Of a stretch of DNA of 64,000 bases, positions 45,100 to 56,375 are shown piece after piece. The stretch's first letter is position 1; the number at the start of each line of letters is the position of its first letter. A program made the translations under genes and the position numbers. The notes beneath the pieces are model-generated. The model was not told the origin of the DNA. It did not search any database and was given only the letters and a program-made list of their open reading frames with translations. The stretch spans positions 8,518,001 to 8,582,000 of the forward strand of contig JAJKFL010000011.1 of NCBI GenBank assembly GCA_021186555.1, written 5' to 3'. Origin of the DNA: Reticulitermes speratus. Its lineage: Eukaryota > Arthropoda > Insecta > Blattodea > Rhinotermitidae.

Positions 45100-45510
45100 A
45101 GTAATATACATATAAGATTTACAACTTATTGCACACTTTATACCATATACAACTTACTGCAACATGTTTGCTAACATATCTAGCCATCTTCAGGAAGACA
45201 ACATAAAGGTCATGTTTAGTTAAAAATATATAACATGTATGTATGTGTGTATACACACACACACCTTATTCTTCAACAGCGTTATATATTTTTAACTAAA
45301 CATGACCTTTGTGTGTACTCCCTGAAGATGGGTACATGTTAGCCGAAACATGTTCGAGTAATTTGAATTTTGTCGCCGTGACAGCTTCAGGACATATATA
45401 TGTTTGTATATGGTATAAAGTGCACAATAAGTTGGAATAAATCTTATCTGTTTACAAAATATCATTCTATATTCAGCCATATAAAGACAAGCAGTTTTCA
45501 TTCTTCCTGA
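45100..45510. repeat. Foldback element with hammerhead motifs
   Basis: Arms cataaaggtcatgtttagtt...aaaatatataac / gttatatatttttaactaaa...catgacctttgtgtg, outer parts ttattgcacactttatacca / tggtataaagtgcacaataa. Left arm motif (45166-45200, - strand) has lost the G of GAAAC; the right arm is better. Confidence 0.85.
45316..45360 (+). ncRNA. Hammerhead motif, type I (core intact, weak stems)
   Basis: CTGAAGA 45322-45328, extra T, stem II closing GG/CC, GAAAC, ATGTT, then CGAGTA. Stem I TACTC with GAGTA pairs after a C-C mismatch at the first position. Confidence 0.55.
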
Positions 45511-45659
45511 ACATGGAAATCAGCAAAATCAGGATAACAAGGTGAAAAATGTTTTGAGTTTCAAGTCCATATTTTCATTTATTCATAATTTACAAACAGT
45601 GGCATTTCTTATTTGATAGCAAATGCTTACACCTTTAAAACAATTAAATGCCCCGACAA

Positions 45660-45835
45660 TTCAAATCTTCTGGAATGTTACGCTCTGTTGACTGGTAAAT
45701 AGTGACAGATGTTTCAAAGGATCAGGCAGTCCCTTCTTGAACTGCTTCATCCTAAAGATAAAGGCACTACGCTCCTTTGAAATGTCAGTGACTACCATTC
45801 AACAGAGCATAACATCCCAGAAGACTTCAACTTCA
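45660..45835. repeat. Foldback element, ATCCCAGAA family
   Basis: Arms tgttacgctctgttgactgg / ccattcaacagagcataaca and agatgtttcaaagga / ctcctttgaaatgtca, centre aggcagtcccttcttgaact. Same family as 27826-28010. Confidence 0.75.
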
Positions 45836-46337
45836 GCAATGCCGCTGTGACAGCCTAAAAGCTCACATTACAGACACATATGCCTGTTACAGTAATATTT
45901 ACCTTACTAAATACAGTATGGTGATTATTTCAATCCCCATTTTTAACTTCTCTGATGTTTTCTAAAACTTTTTTTTTTTGTAATATATAGGTGGTTCAGA
46001 TTTAACCTGTTACTCATAAATGATGTGGAACAGCATAATTTTCATGCAGTCTTATGTTCCTCCTCCATGCACTGACCATACTTGTGTATGCACTTAGTGG
46101 CATATCACAAAATGGCATCCATTGAATTTAGGCAGAGGGTGGGACAGTGGTGTAGTTAAAATTTTTCATAAACAAATGCTAAAAACTGACTGGTATTCAC
46201 CAAAGATCTGGAATATGATTTTGGGCTGATGCACTGTCTTTAACACTGGTGTATGAGTGGAATACTGCATTCAAGGAAATGTGTGACATAACTGGCATTC
46301 TACCAAATGGTCAAAACCCAGTGAGTCATGTGAGATG

Positions 46338-46343
46338 TTTATT
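46338..46343 (-). terminator. Candidate poly(A) signal of EMC5
   Basis: AATAAA on the - strand, about 940 bases after the EMC5 stop codon. First clear hexamer found in that direction; not tested by transcripts. Confidence 0.35.
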
Positions 46344-47279
46344 CTGGACAACTGATGCATTTCTGTGTGTGAAATTTGACAAGTGAACTTCAGCGACATT
46401 CATGTAAGGGCAATTGTTCAAGAGCACCTTTTCTATGTAAGAAATATGATGGATTCCTAGGATAATGGTCAAATATGAACCACCTTTATCTGCAAAATTT
46501 TGAGGTTGCTGGTCAGCAAAGCAATGGTTGTGAATCTCTGCAGCAAACCACAACTGCTGAAATTATGTTTCATTTATGAGTCGTTACTCATTATTCATAA
46601 ATACATGTCACACTCTTGTACTTTCAGATGTTTATATGTCCACAACCTTTAAGTTATATATGAAAACAAACCATAAAAATACATTCCCAATTTCAAGATT
46701 ATGAGAACTTGAAAAACTGCTCTTGAACATTGATCGTCTTTGTCAAAGTGCTAGAGATAGGTACATAATATGTGTAAAAAAAAGTCTGAGACAAAGGTGC
46801 ATTGCTAGGTCTGTATTAATAGTTTCTGTGGGGATTAAGTGAAACAAAGTGTACATGAAAGCATTGTTTACCTTAATTTAACATTTAACCCTTTGTCCAT
46901 TACAGTTAAAACTCTAGTACGTTGTAGGATAACCCAGCTTTTTCTGGATATTTAAATTTTATAAGAGATTTCATTGTTTTACTGCATTGCAAAGGGCAGG
47001 GCTCTTTTAAAACCTGCTGCATTGGGAGGAGCAAAGGGTTACATCAAAATATTATTATCTATAACAAGATACTAAATACATTTAAAAACACTTATAGCAG
47101 TATGTCCTCATACTTTATACACAACAAATTACATTTAATATATCACCATACTTGAAATTTTAATTTAAGCAATCATCCACTAAAAGGATCAACTTTGTGT
47201 AGAAATCTCGTTTCCAAACTTAATGTAACAACCCATCAATGCACTTTACATTCACATTTCCACAAGAAATTAACAAATG

Positions 47280-47504
47280 CTATGACTGACTTTCCTCTAA
47301 AGATGATTTCTGTGCAGGCAGAATGTAATTCGGGGACAATGCTTTGCCCCTGTGGTTGAATACGTAGAAAGAAGGGATGTTTCTTACAGTCTCCCAGGAC
47401 TTATTTTCCAAATCTACTGTTGCTCTAATCTCCTTGAAGTCCCCAGCAATATACATGATTCCATACATGGCCACAAAAAGACTCACTATGCTTTGTGTGA
47501 GAAT
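47280..47504 (-). CDS. EMC5: EMC5 exon 3
   Basis: Acceptor attttcag at 47505-47512. Encodes ILTQSIVSLFVAMYGIMYIA through the C-terminal FNHRGKALSPNYILPAQ tail, stop TAG at 47282-47280. An open frame upstream of 47504 is intronic. Confidence 0.95.
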   Translation of the reverse strand: MLTQSIVSLFVAMYGIMYIAGDFKEIRATVDLENKSWETVRNIPSFYVFNHRGKALSPNYILPAQKSSLEESQS

Positions 47505-49634
47505 CTGAAAATTTAATAAATCTTCTTTAATAAACAAACCAAAACTGTGAGATTTCCATATAAGGAACATTTATGGAATATAGAGTAAAAAGTGTATGCT
47601 GTGTGTACATACATCATATGTAAAAAAAAAACCCAACCACGTCTCAACACATCCAACACAGCCAGGAAACACCTCTAAAATTGTATGGTAGTTGGCCAAA
47701 GATATTTTAATGTTACTGGCCAGACAATAGTACTGCTAAAAGTATGGTACATGCTTGGCAACCCAGCAGCCACAAAATGTTACGCCCTGCAACTAGCTTT
47801 TAGTTGCTTTATGCTTCAATACACAGCTTTCCTACGAAAAGATAAGCCCATCAGACCATACTCGCTACGAATGAATAAAATTCAATAGAAAAGTTTTCAT
47901 CCATTTGAAAACATGTAAGTACACTTCTATTTTCATTCAGATGCCTTTGACTTATTGATTATACTTATTCAGAGAGCTCCCACATAGAACACAAATACAA
48001 ATATAAGGACATTTCCTGATTCCTTAAATTACTACACAGGAACAGGTGACATTCCAAGAACCACTCGTCAGAATCAGGGGTTATGAAACCATACTTATAG
48101 TTAAAACCTTTACGAAAACTGATCATGACTATAAAGCTTTCATTTTCGTGAAAAAGGAAATGTAAATAAAAGTGTTATAAGGAATTTGTTATAAAATTAC
48201 AGACATGGGAAAATAATACACTACAGATGTCACACAAGACTTCAATTGTGAACAGAGATCACAGCAGGTCTCCTGTGGGCCACATTTAAAACAAACTGCC
48301 CAAATGGTATTGGACCCAACAGAGGTATGTTTTATCAAGGACTATACTTTATAACAAAACTAAACTAATGACACTCATCTTCTGGTACATTCCCACATAG
48401 TTTATATTCAGTTTCATTCATAACATTTATGAATACTAACAGCAAAAGAAATGTTTTTAAAAATGCCATCTCAGAGGATGGTGCTCATTAAGTTTTCTGA
48501 AAAACTGTAAGAATATTCTGTATTATAATACCTAAAATTGACTATATCAGCATAATGCTAAGAAGGATGAGCAGAAACACACTTACTTTAAACCCACATA
48601 CACTTCAGAATTTGCCAAGATCCAGCATTTTTCATTGTGTGTAATGTTTACTGTTGTTTAAAGTCTAGGTAGGGTATGTTAACTTTAATACTTTGTTGAG
48701 AGGCAGAATAATATTAAGCTCCAGGAACAACCACAAGAACTATCTGATTAATTAAACCCAAAATGCTGTTTTTATTTTGAAGAGCCTGCAGTTACTCAGC
48801 TGACAATTTTGTCCACACACCAAGTATCAACTGTAGCACAAACATTTAATCAGAGCTATGACCAAAATACAGAGTGCTGACCATACACAAATTAACAGGT
48901 TTTTCCATTGCATGTACATGTACTTTTGACAATTTCATGAAGACATGATCCACCTAAGCAAGCAGAAATATCTTGTATGTTACATGTTTTACAGTACACA
49001 AATATTAATATGAATGTGTGACAGTAAATGAATTACACTCCTCTGCCTTACCTTTCACAAATAATCTTACAAAACAGATAATGTATGGGAAGTGCTGTAT
49101 CAATCTGCTACCTTCATACTGATATCACAATTACTTGATCAATAAAATACCCAATTATTACTATACACAGACATCCCAACTATTTCGTGGATAAATTAAA
49201 GAGCCAATAGGCTCTCCATAAGTGCAGTTTCACTCATGTTGTGGTCGAGAAAGTAGCTTTCTCGAAGGTCCAAGGACAGACACATTTTAATGACATTAAC
49301 ACTTGATTCGGTACTCACATCAATTGGCAAAGACACAAAGTTCTGTTCCGTAATCCTTAGGTACGAACGATCTGCAAAACATAAAAAATGAGTAACTTCC
49401 TCCTCCTACTATGCACGAACTGCGAAAAATGTAAAATGATCGTGATTGAAAATGAGGTTAGGTCATAATTTTGTGTACAGTTTTCTCTTAATAAATAACC
49501 CCATTCCAAAATCTTATATTTATTTTATTCCTTATTATAGTCCCACACTGCTTACGTTGGGCAGCTGAATATGCGGCATGTAACAAAGAAAGAAGTCCTG
49601 AAATAAGAAATAACTTATGCAATAACGTAGACAT
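47280..49634 (-). CDS. EMC5: EMC5 (MMGT1), ER membrane protein complex subunit; three exons
   Basis: Spliced on the - strand from 49634-49556, 49371-49319 and 47504-47280; total 118 residues plus TAG. The protein reads MSTLLHKLFLISGLL (first membrane helix), HAAYSAAQHRSYLRITEQ, SLPID, then ILTQSIVSLFVAMYGIMYIAG (second helix), FKEIRATVDLENKSWETVRN and PSFYVFNHRGKALSP. These blocks match the EMC5/MMGT1 family (YSAAQHRSY, SLPID, PSFYVFNHRG). The human protein is slightly longer (131) at the C-terminus. EMC5 is a two-helix core subunit of the EMC, which inserts tail-anchored and multipass proteins into the ER membrane; family members were also described as magnesium transporters. The start is the first ATG of exon 1 with context GCAAAATGT. 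The gene converges on the Bmcp-like carrier. Confidence 0.96.
49319..49371 (-). CDS. EMC5: EMC5 exon 2 (53 nt)
   Basis: Acceptor gttttgcag, donor GTGAGT. Completes His27 and encodes RSYLRITEQNFVSLPID. Phase 1 in, phase 0 out. Too short for ordinary frame detection; found through the family match. Confidence 0.95.
49556..49634 (-). CDS. EMC5: EMC5 exon 1 (coding part)
   Basis: ATG at 49634-49632; ends ...GCC CAA C|GTAAGC, phase 1. Encodes the first helix and YSAAQ. Sequence upstream of the ATG is CpG-richer and probably holds the 5' UTR and promoter. Confidence 0.95.
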
Positions 49635-50423
49635 TTTGCACCTTCAGTTCAATTGTTCAAAAACAGTTCCTGTAGTTCACACGCAAGCAGCAACGCCAAC
49701 CGGATGTGTCTGTTGGCGGTCTTTTCAAGGTGACGAGTCTGTTTAAAAGCGGTATCACAAAACAGGCTGCAGCCACAGTGAAATGTTGAAGTTATTACAA
49801 CTTAGTGCGCCTGACTATATAACTATGATCAATAAAGGTAAGGGAAAGTTTCATCTGTGCGAAAGCACATGGTTATGAACTCCCGCCTCTTGAAACTGAC
49901 ACCCATTAGCATGATTACATAAGACAGTGGTTAGGCCCCACACAAGGGCAGCGCCAGAATGTTTTCAGAACGGGAAATGGGGCAGTTACAAAATGTCCTT
50001 ACAAGCTTACATTTAAGGATTTCGAAATAATTTTACAGGTTGCCTTAGATTTGTAGACACTGTATTGAAATATAGATTTAAATAGATTAAGTTAAATGGT
50101 GTTAGTACTTCCTACACTTTTTTATTTTTAAATTTTGTTCCCTCCGACCAGTGGCCATCGGCCCAGGAGTAATAGGAAAGTTCGTGTCAGGAACAGAACC
50201 ACGGCAGTTCAGCTTGTAGCAACTTCATTTACTAGGTAAGTAACAGAATATGGAATGGCATTAAACTTTTAGCCAGAGGTGGCAGAGCCTAAGGGCAAGG
50301 AAAGGAGTGATCATCTGCAATATTTAACTTGGGACATACTTGCTGCGCAAACGTATTAAATTATACACGAAAGTAACATCCTCATAACAGAAAAATGGTC
50401 TGCATATATTTTGTTCTACTATC
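49635..50423. promoter_or_regulatory. EMC5 5' flank
   Basis: CpG frequency rises sharply from about 49.65 kb (caacgccaaccggatg, gttggcggtc, gacgag). No TATA box is evident. Inferred promoter side of EMC5; the transcription start cannot be placed from sequence. Confidence 0.45.
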
Positions 50424-50431
50424 ACAGTGCA

Positions 50432-50679
50432 CAGTGGCATATCTAGGTTTGTTGGTGCCTGGCACAAGTAATCACAATGGCCGTCCCCAACAAAATATTA
50501 CGAACTTTTAAAAAATCACAATTATTTATTGAATTGCCTGTTATTTGTCTCAATAATTTAAAAAAAATGTTAAGAACAGAAAACCAATTTTTTAAATTTA
50601 CAGTATGTACTTTGTTGATTTTTGTTGCCTCTTGGACTCGCCTGCCCCCCCCCCCCCCCCCCTCCGGCTCTGCCCCTTG
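50432..50679. mobile_element. hAT-type MITE (probable)
   Basis: Ends CAGTGGCATATCTAGG and, inverted, CAAGGGGCAGAGCCGG; flanks acagtgca / acagttta match at six of eight positions. A C run (50645-50662) is internal. Non-coding. Confidence 0.6.
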
Positions 50680-50780
50680 ACAGTTTATATTTAGGGAGAG
50701 TGTGTGTGTCACATTTAACAAAGATGTCAGTTGATAAGATTATATAGTGTTGGTGGTAAATTAATAAAGTATGAGTGTGG

Positions 50781-50925
50781 AACATTGGTGGAATGATACT
50801 GACAAGGGAAAACCAAGGTACTCAGAGAAATACTTTCCCCACTGTCACTTTGTCCACCACAAATCCCAAACGAACTGATCTGATATTGGTCGTGTGCATG
50901 TATGGTGAGCGACCAGCACAGCCTT
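50781..50925 (-). repeat. SINE-A fragment
   Basis: ggtggaatgatactgacaag, gtcactttgtccaccacaaa and a rearranged head; only the middle of the SINE-A body is recognisable. Confidence 0.7.
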
Positions 50926-51049
50926 TTACAATATAAAACAAAATTGTGTAATGCTGTGTAGAATACAAGTACAAGTGAACACATGTACACGAATGTTATT
51001 TGTGTCTCATTTAAAACGCAGATGTGCATAGCTATTACTCTTGTGTTTA

Positions 51050-51250
51050 TTCTGTAAGAATGGTGCTTATATTTGGTGTCTATACTGCACTGAAAAATGG
51101 TTGTTGCATTTTTGTGTCTATGTAAGTATATTGTTAGTGGTGTGGTGTCTGTACTACAGGAATGGTGGTGGTATTTTAGTGCCTAAGCAAGAATACTTAT
51201 AGTGTTTTGGTGTTTGGTTTTTGTGGTGTTTATACTGCAAGAATGTTGGT
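51050..51250. repeat. GT-rich degenerate tandem repeat
   Basis: The phrase ggtgtctatactgca-gaatg(g/t)tggt recurs about every 60 bases in several imperfect copies. Confidence 0.6.
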
Positions 51251-52397
51251 CGTAGTCTCAATAACCGAAATGCTTGCACCTTTTATTAGTCAAGCTCCCT
51301 TTCAAGGTTTAACACCAGTTCCTCTCTCACTTATCTCAGCCCTCATGTGTCACCGTTTCCTGTCCTGAACATTACACTGTATTGAATCAGTGTAATGGCA
51401 TTTATGAGAAGAATTGAAAAGCTTATGTAATTACAACGGACACTTAATCCAATATTGTGTTTCAAGAAGTCTCTGTAGAATCAAATTTAACAAAATTATA
51501 ACCTGTTATGTAAAGAAACAGAAACGAGATCTGTTTGCCCAGTTAGAGAAAGTTGCAAAATCAGTTAGGCCTGCTTTGGTAGTGACTACAACAGCAGTTC
51601 TCCTGAACAGTTTACCGCATACTTCGTAATACACACGTCTTTATCACCAATGTTTGCGTGTTGTTCAGTTACCTCGCTTTTTTTTTTCTAATTGAGAACT
51701 CAGCCAAAATTATTTGACCTCCGAGAATGGTTATTTTGGATTTTTAGAGCCAGTACACCTATGAAGAAAGTATGCTACATGTGTTTCTTGGGTACAACAT
51801 TATGACATACACAAAATAGAAATTTATTTTACAGTTTTTGAATTTTCGTTGTACACAGTAATTCACAGGTCCTTTAAAAATTAAAAAATAGAAGTTTGAA
51901 TACCATGACTGTATTCACACACGCGCACACACAGGGCTTTAAGAAATTCTTAGTACAACACTGATGTGAAATTAGTATTCATAGAAGTTGCCTTAGACTG
52001 TAATTCATTGAACATCTGGCTTCTGCAGTTCTGTAACTGCTAACCATTTTCTACAACGCCACTTGATAAAGTTACATATCACACTCCTATAATCTACATC
52101 TCTCTTTGTCATTCAGTCCACCATAATATGCGGTGAAGATTTAGTGCTGCTGATGAGGTTTTGACGTAATGGTTTGCATAAATCTGTTGCATCCTCTTTC
52201 AGAGTCATTGCCAAATAAATTATAGATCTCACAAGATATGTCGATATTTATGTAAAGAGCCTGGCCAGAAAAATCGAAGCACTGATTTGCAATTTTTCTT
52301 TTCCAATCCAGTTTATTTTAACGGAGATTAATTTCCGAAGAAATGTCACAGGACCGAACGAAACGACTTTCCCGGATATTTATTATGTTATGTTTGC
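51251..52397. other. No gene seen
   Basis: Unique-looking DNA; a 71-codon frame at 51414-51629 has no recognisable motif. Confidence 0.45.
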
Positions 52398-52550
52398 TAG
52401 TTACATTACGTGTGATCCTTATATATTTTTTGTTAGTTACATTACGTGTGATCAATTTTACTATTTTTTGACTTAGTTACATTACGTGTGATCAATATTA
52501 TACTATTTTTGACTTAGTTACATTACGTGTGATCAATATTATACTATTTT
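52398..52550. repeat. ~40-bp tandem repeat, 4 copies
   Basis: The 20-mer TAGTTACATTACGTGTGATC starts at 52398, 52434, 52474 and 52515 (spacing 36, 40 and 41), with caat-tta(ta)ctatttttgact between the later copies. Confidence 0.95.
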
Positions 52551-52623
52551 TCGTACATTATGACCTGAAAATTTGTTCAAAAGCGTGATTTCGGCTTCCG
52601 CCGCGCTGTAAATGAGATTTGCG

Positions 52624-52661
52624 CTCTTCTGGGATTCTACGCTGCGTATAACCCCAGAAGA
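52624..52661. repeat. Short hairpin with CCCAGAAGA ends
   Basis: tcttctgggattctacgctg and cgtataaccccagaaga mirror each other; looks like the two termini of the 12025-12199 family brought together with the interior lost. Confidence 0.65.
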
Positions 52662-53424
52662 ACGTAAATCTCCGGCAAAAAGTTTTGTAAAATTGTTGTG
52701 CACGTTTCTGTGGTCATACTGAGGGAATATTAGAACTGCGTCTATATTGTCTAGGCTTACGCCAATGTTTCCGAAATTAACCATGTATTTGCTGAAGGCC
52801 CAAACATTTCTTCATCTTTTAACACATAAGGAGCATTTTAACTCAAAGCTGCTATTGTGTATAATTTGAAAGAGAATGGCCTCAAGATTAATAACGAAGG
52901 TACTAAAAATTTATCAACCACAAGAATTTTCACGAAAAACGTTACTCATCTCTTTCCCCTCACACCCGTCGGTCTATTGATCTGTTTGTTGCATGCCGGG
53001 GGGACTTTGCGATCTCACAGGACCGGTTGACATACTGCCGATGACAGTTTGAATGTCTTTGGTTACAACTTATAAGTCAAACGTAATCGAAGAGCGCGTA
53101 TTGTGCCAAAGACCATTTATTGTAACTCAGCCGTACACGGTAGACACAAACTTCGAATCGGATAAAGCCCGCTGTGTATTATATATTTATTCGTTTTTTG
53201 ATTTGTTTAAAGACAATTTTGATTCCGAAGATTATACATTCAGCCTAGAATGGTGGGATGAATAGTGAATGATGATGAACGGGGAAGGATGTCGAAGAAA
53301 GAGAACGCAAACTACTTTTAATGTATATCTAACAAAGACGAATTTTTATGAGGCGAGAAAAGAGACTGTTCATTCGGCATAATATTTTGTTATGTGACTT
53401 TGTAACTCTGCTTATTACCTAGAG

Positions 53425-53763
53425 CAGAGGTTCTTAAAATGTCTGGTACGGCAGACCCCTTACAAATTCTCATATTTATGCTGAATCACTCCCTAAACAT
53501 TTCTAAATTCATGAACAAATAAAGCACAATCGCGGTGAAGTTTAAAGTTCCAATAATTACTAACAAGAAACATACTTGAAGCTTTAATAAGTCAATGTAA
53601 AAATTCATTACAAAAGCTATGACTTTCCTAACAGCAGTGACAGTAAAAATAATATTAGCGAAAACTTAAAACTAAAAGATAACTTGTTTTACTGAGAGCA
53701 ATTTACTCAATTCGAAGACTCCATAGTACAACTCGAGGACCCCTGGTTGAGAAACACTGTGCC
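53425..53763. mobile_element. hAT-type MITE (probable)
   Basis: Ends CAGAGGTTCTTAAAATG and, inverted, CA(CA)GTGTTTCTCAACC, a common hAT terminal form; flanks acctagag / ccctagaa match at six of eight. Related wording (cgcggacccc, tttcgcggaccac) follows at 53880-53915. Confidence 0.55.
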
Positions 53764-54207
53764 CTAGAATTATTCCAGATAAATATATTTTGTAAAGTAT
53801 TAGAAATATTCATTACAATTTTTTTTATTCTAAATTTTAATTGGAATACAAAAATAATCTCGTCGATTCTCTGACCATGCCTCGCGGACCCCAAAGGTTT
53901 CGCGGACCACACGTGATAATTAGTGATCTAGAACGCGGATGGTGCTACTTTTTAGACGGAATGACATAAATGCTAGAAATACAGGAGCTTGTAACGTGTC
54001 CGTTTATTATCTGTAAGTCAGCAATTACACTTTCTGGTAGCAATTTAGGCTATGATTAGGATCACATTATTTTATATTTTACTCAAGTAAAATAATTTTA
54101 AATAAATAACATTTCGTAGGGTAAGAATTATTTTATATATAAATATAACAAGAGAGGCAGTGTACGTATAACTTAACATTGCTTCGCCTTCGTGTAACTA
54201 TTTTTCC

Positions 54208-54672
54208 CTTGGAAAAGCGTAAGTATTACATATTCTAAGTGTGTGTGTCTGCAGCCTTAGTTATGCGGCATGCAATGCGCATGCGCCTACTGTATTGTCT
54301 TCTGTGGCCTGTCTGGCTCTACCATATTTTCCACATGATCTCATAAACGGTATGATTTTCGGAGGAAAGTTTTTGAACATAAAATGTATGGTTTTGATTT
54401 TCTCTACAACGTTTGGCTGAAACATTTCTATTCTAAAAAGACTAAAGTGAGATATTATCATAAATGTATATACATTTTCATGTAAAGTACCCGTTATTCG
54501 TGTCAGATTTTAATGAAACTTGAATTTTCTCGACAGATGTTCTAAAAATACTCAAATGTCGAATTTGATGAAAATCCGTCCGTAGGAGCGGAGTTCCATG
54601 CGGATAGAGAGACAGACGTGACAAAGCTAATAGTCGCTATTAGCCAGTTTGCGGACGCGCCTAAAAATTAAC
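54208..54672. repeat. Dispersed ~470-bp repeat (copy 2)
   Basis: Homologous to 3508-3976 in the same orientation along its length; ends gacagacgtgac...gcgcctaaaaat. Confidence 0.8.
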
Positions 54673-55064
54673 AGAGTTCAGTCAAAAGAGTCTATATCGC
54701 CCCGGCAAAGGATGAATATTTCATTGTTACTCTTGTCGTGCACGAACTTTCCTTTCCACGCAAAAATATGGCGGCTACTCATGCACGCTTAGGCAACGAG
54801 CCAATCAGACAAGTTTGGCGTGTCGCTGTGGCCTCGCGTGTCATACGCTCGTCAGCCTGCCGGACTTCAGCGCCCTAACAAGCTAAATAACCATTAGGAC
54901 ACACTTTCTCAGAATTTTAATGGAGGAACATAGTAAAACCAAGAGAAATGTCAGGATAGTAAGTGTCCGGACTGAGATTTCAACCAATGACCTCCCACAT
55001 ATACAGCACGAGTGCTAACCACTCGGCGAATTGTTTAGAACACTTTAGTGTAAGTAAGTTATGG

Positions 55065-55364
55065 AGGCCGTGCCATGGCTCAGGCGGTTAGTCCGCCGGT
55101 CTCCCCACCGCGGAGGCCGCGGTTCGATCCGCGGTCAGTCCATGTGGGATTTGTGGTGGACAAAGTGGCACTGAAACAGTTTTTCCCGAGTACTTCGGTT
55201 TTCCCCTGTCAATTTCATTCCACCCTTGCTTCGTTACTTGGAAAAATAAAAAAAAAACTGATCATCTTTCTCTTCATCTTCATCACAGGGTTGCACAATA
55301 AGCCTTAAGGCTGCGCTGCGTCCGTAGCTTCTGCTGCGGGGCCCTTCTCCACAAAAAAAAAAAA
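55065..55364 (+). repeat. SINE-A copy, full length, with target duplication
   Basis: GGCCGTGCCATGGCTCAGGC (A box), GGTTCGATCCGCGG (B box), gtggacaaagtggcactg, cgagtacttcggttttcc, 3' end cgtccgtagcttctgctg-gggccc and an A run. Flanked by aagttatg on both sides. Confidence 0.95.
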
Positions 55365-55881
55365 GTTATGCGGTGCTTTAATGAAATCGGTCACACTCTG
55401 GGTTCGAAGTGTGAGATTCAAAGTTAAGCGACCAAAAAACAGAAATACGAGTAAGCCCAGCTAGGTTTCGTTCGGACATGTACAAACGAACTGTCCGCTG
55501 TGACATTTCTTGTCTCTGTTTGTAAAGCGTGACATAATGGCGCACTTGTGACGTCAGTGTTGGCTTTTGTTGGGTGTGTACGTCTTGAAGTATGCTATAG
55601 GTTTCGGAAACATCGTCAATGCTTTGGAAGCTCATTATACCGGTGAACTCTGTCCTTTACGCTTCTGCTGAATCAGGCTTAACAAACATTCATTACTTTG
55701 TGAATCAACAGAACGTCGTACCTTATGGACCAGCTTAACTTACATATGCTTTAGTTTATGACTTACTGAACTTACATTTGTACTGTCTGTTCTAATGACA
55801 TTAAGAATTACTGAACTGTTCATTACATTTTATTATTCATCACGTTTAGTCATTCATTTTATTACTTCTGTCATTTCCAAA

Positions 55882-56277
55882 CAGGGGCGCACCCAAGGAG
55901 GGGGGGGGGCTGCCGGGCTACAGCCCCCCCCCCAAACCCCCGAAACCGACATTTAAAAAAACACAGATTTTGTGGAGACGATGGTATCAAAAGTCTTACG
56001 TGGTTTTCCCTTCAGCCGAAATCGGCTGGTGAGTAGTACATTAGAATTTTAAAAAATAAATTAATAAAACTAAACAACTCTAGAATATAGGACAGTGTGA
56101 TTGAGTCACGGAACATGTAGTTATATTTTTATGTATATAAATGCAGTTGCAAACGGTGTTATGTTCTACTTACGACATGGTTTTGTAACATGATTTTTAA
56201 AATGAAACATAAATTATATGTAGCTCCAGGTCAGCCCCCCCCCCCCCCCAAAGCAAAACATTCTGGGTCCGCACCTG
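55882..56277. mobile_element. hAT-type MITE
   Basis: Ends CAGGGGCGCACCC and, inverted, CAGGTGCGGACCC; flanks tttccaaa / cttccaaa (seven of eight). Internal complementary G and C runs lie near each end. Non-coding. Confidence 0.85.
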
Positions 56278-56375
56278 CTTCCAAATTATCGGTTAGCGGC
56301 TGAGGTCTATCATTTAACCCCGATGATAGCCAAGCACTACTTGATATTATAATACAATTAAGTAAATATTGTAAT

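Noticed and set aside
47505..47570. Upstream Met in the EMC5 exon 3 frame as the true start
   Set aside because: The family match requires splicing at 47504 to exons 2 and 1, which restore the conserved N-terminus; the upstream codons are intron.
51414..51629. 71-codon frame as a small gene
   Set aside because: No motif, no splice or promoter evidence.
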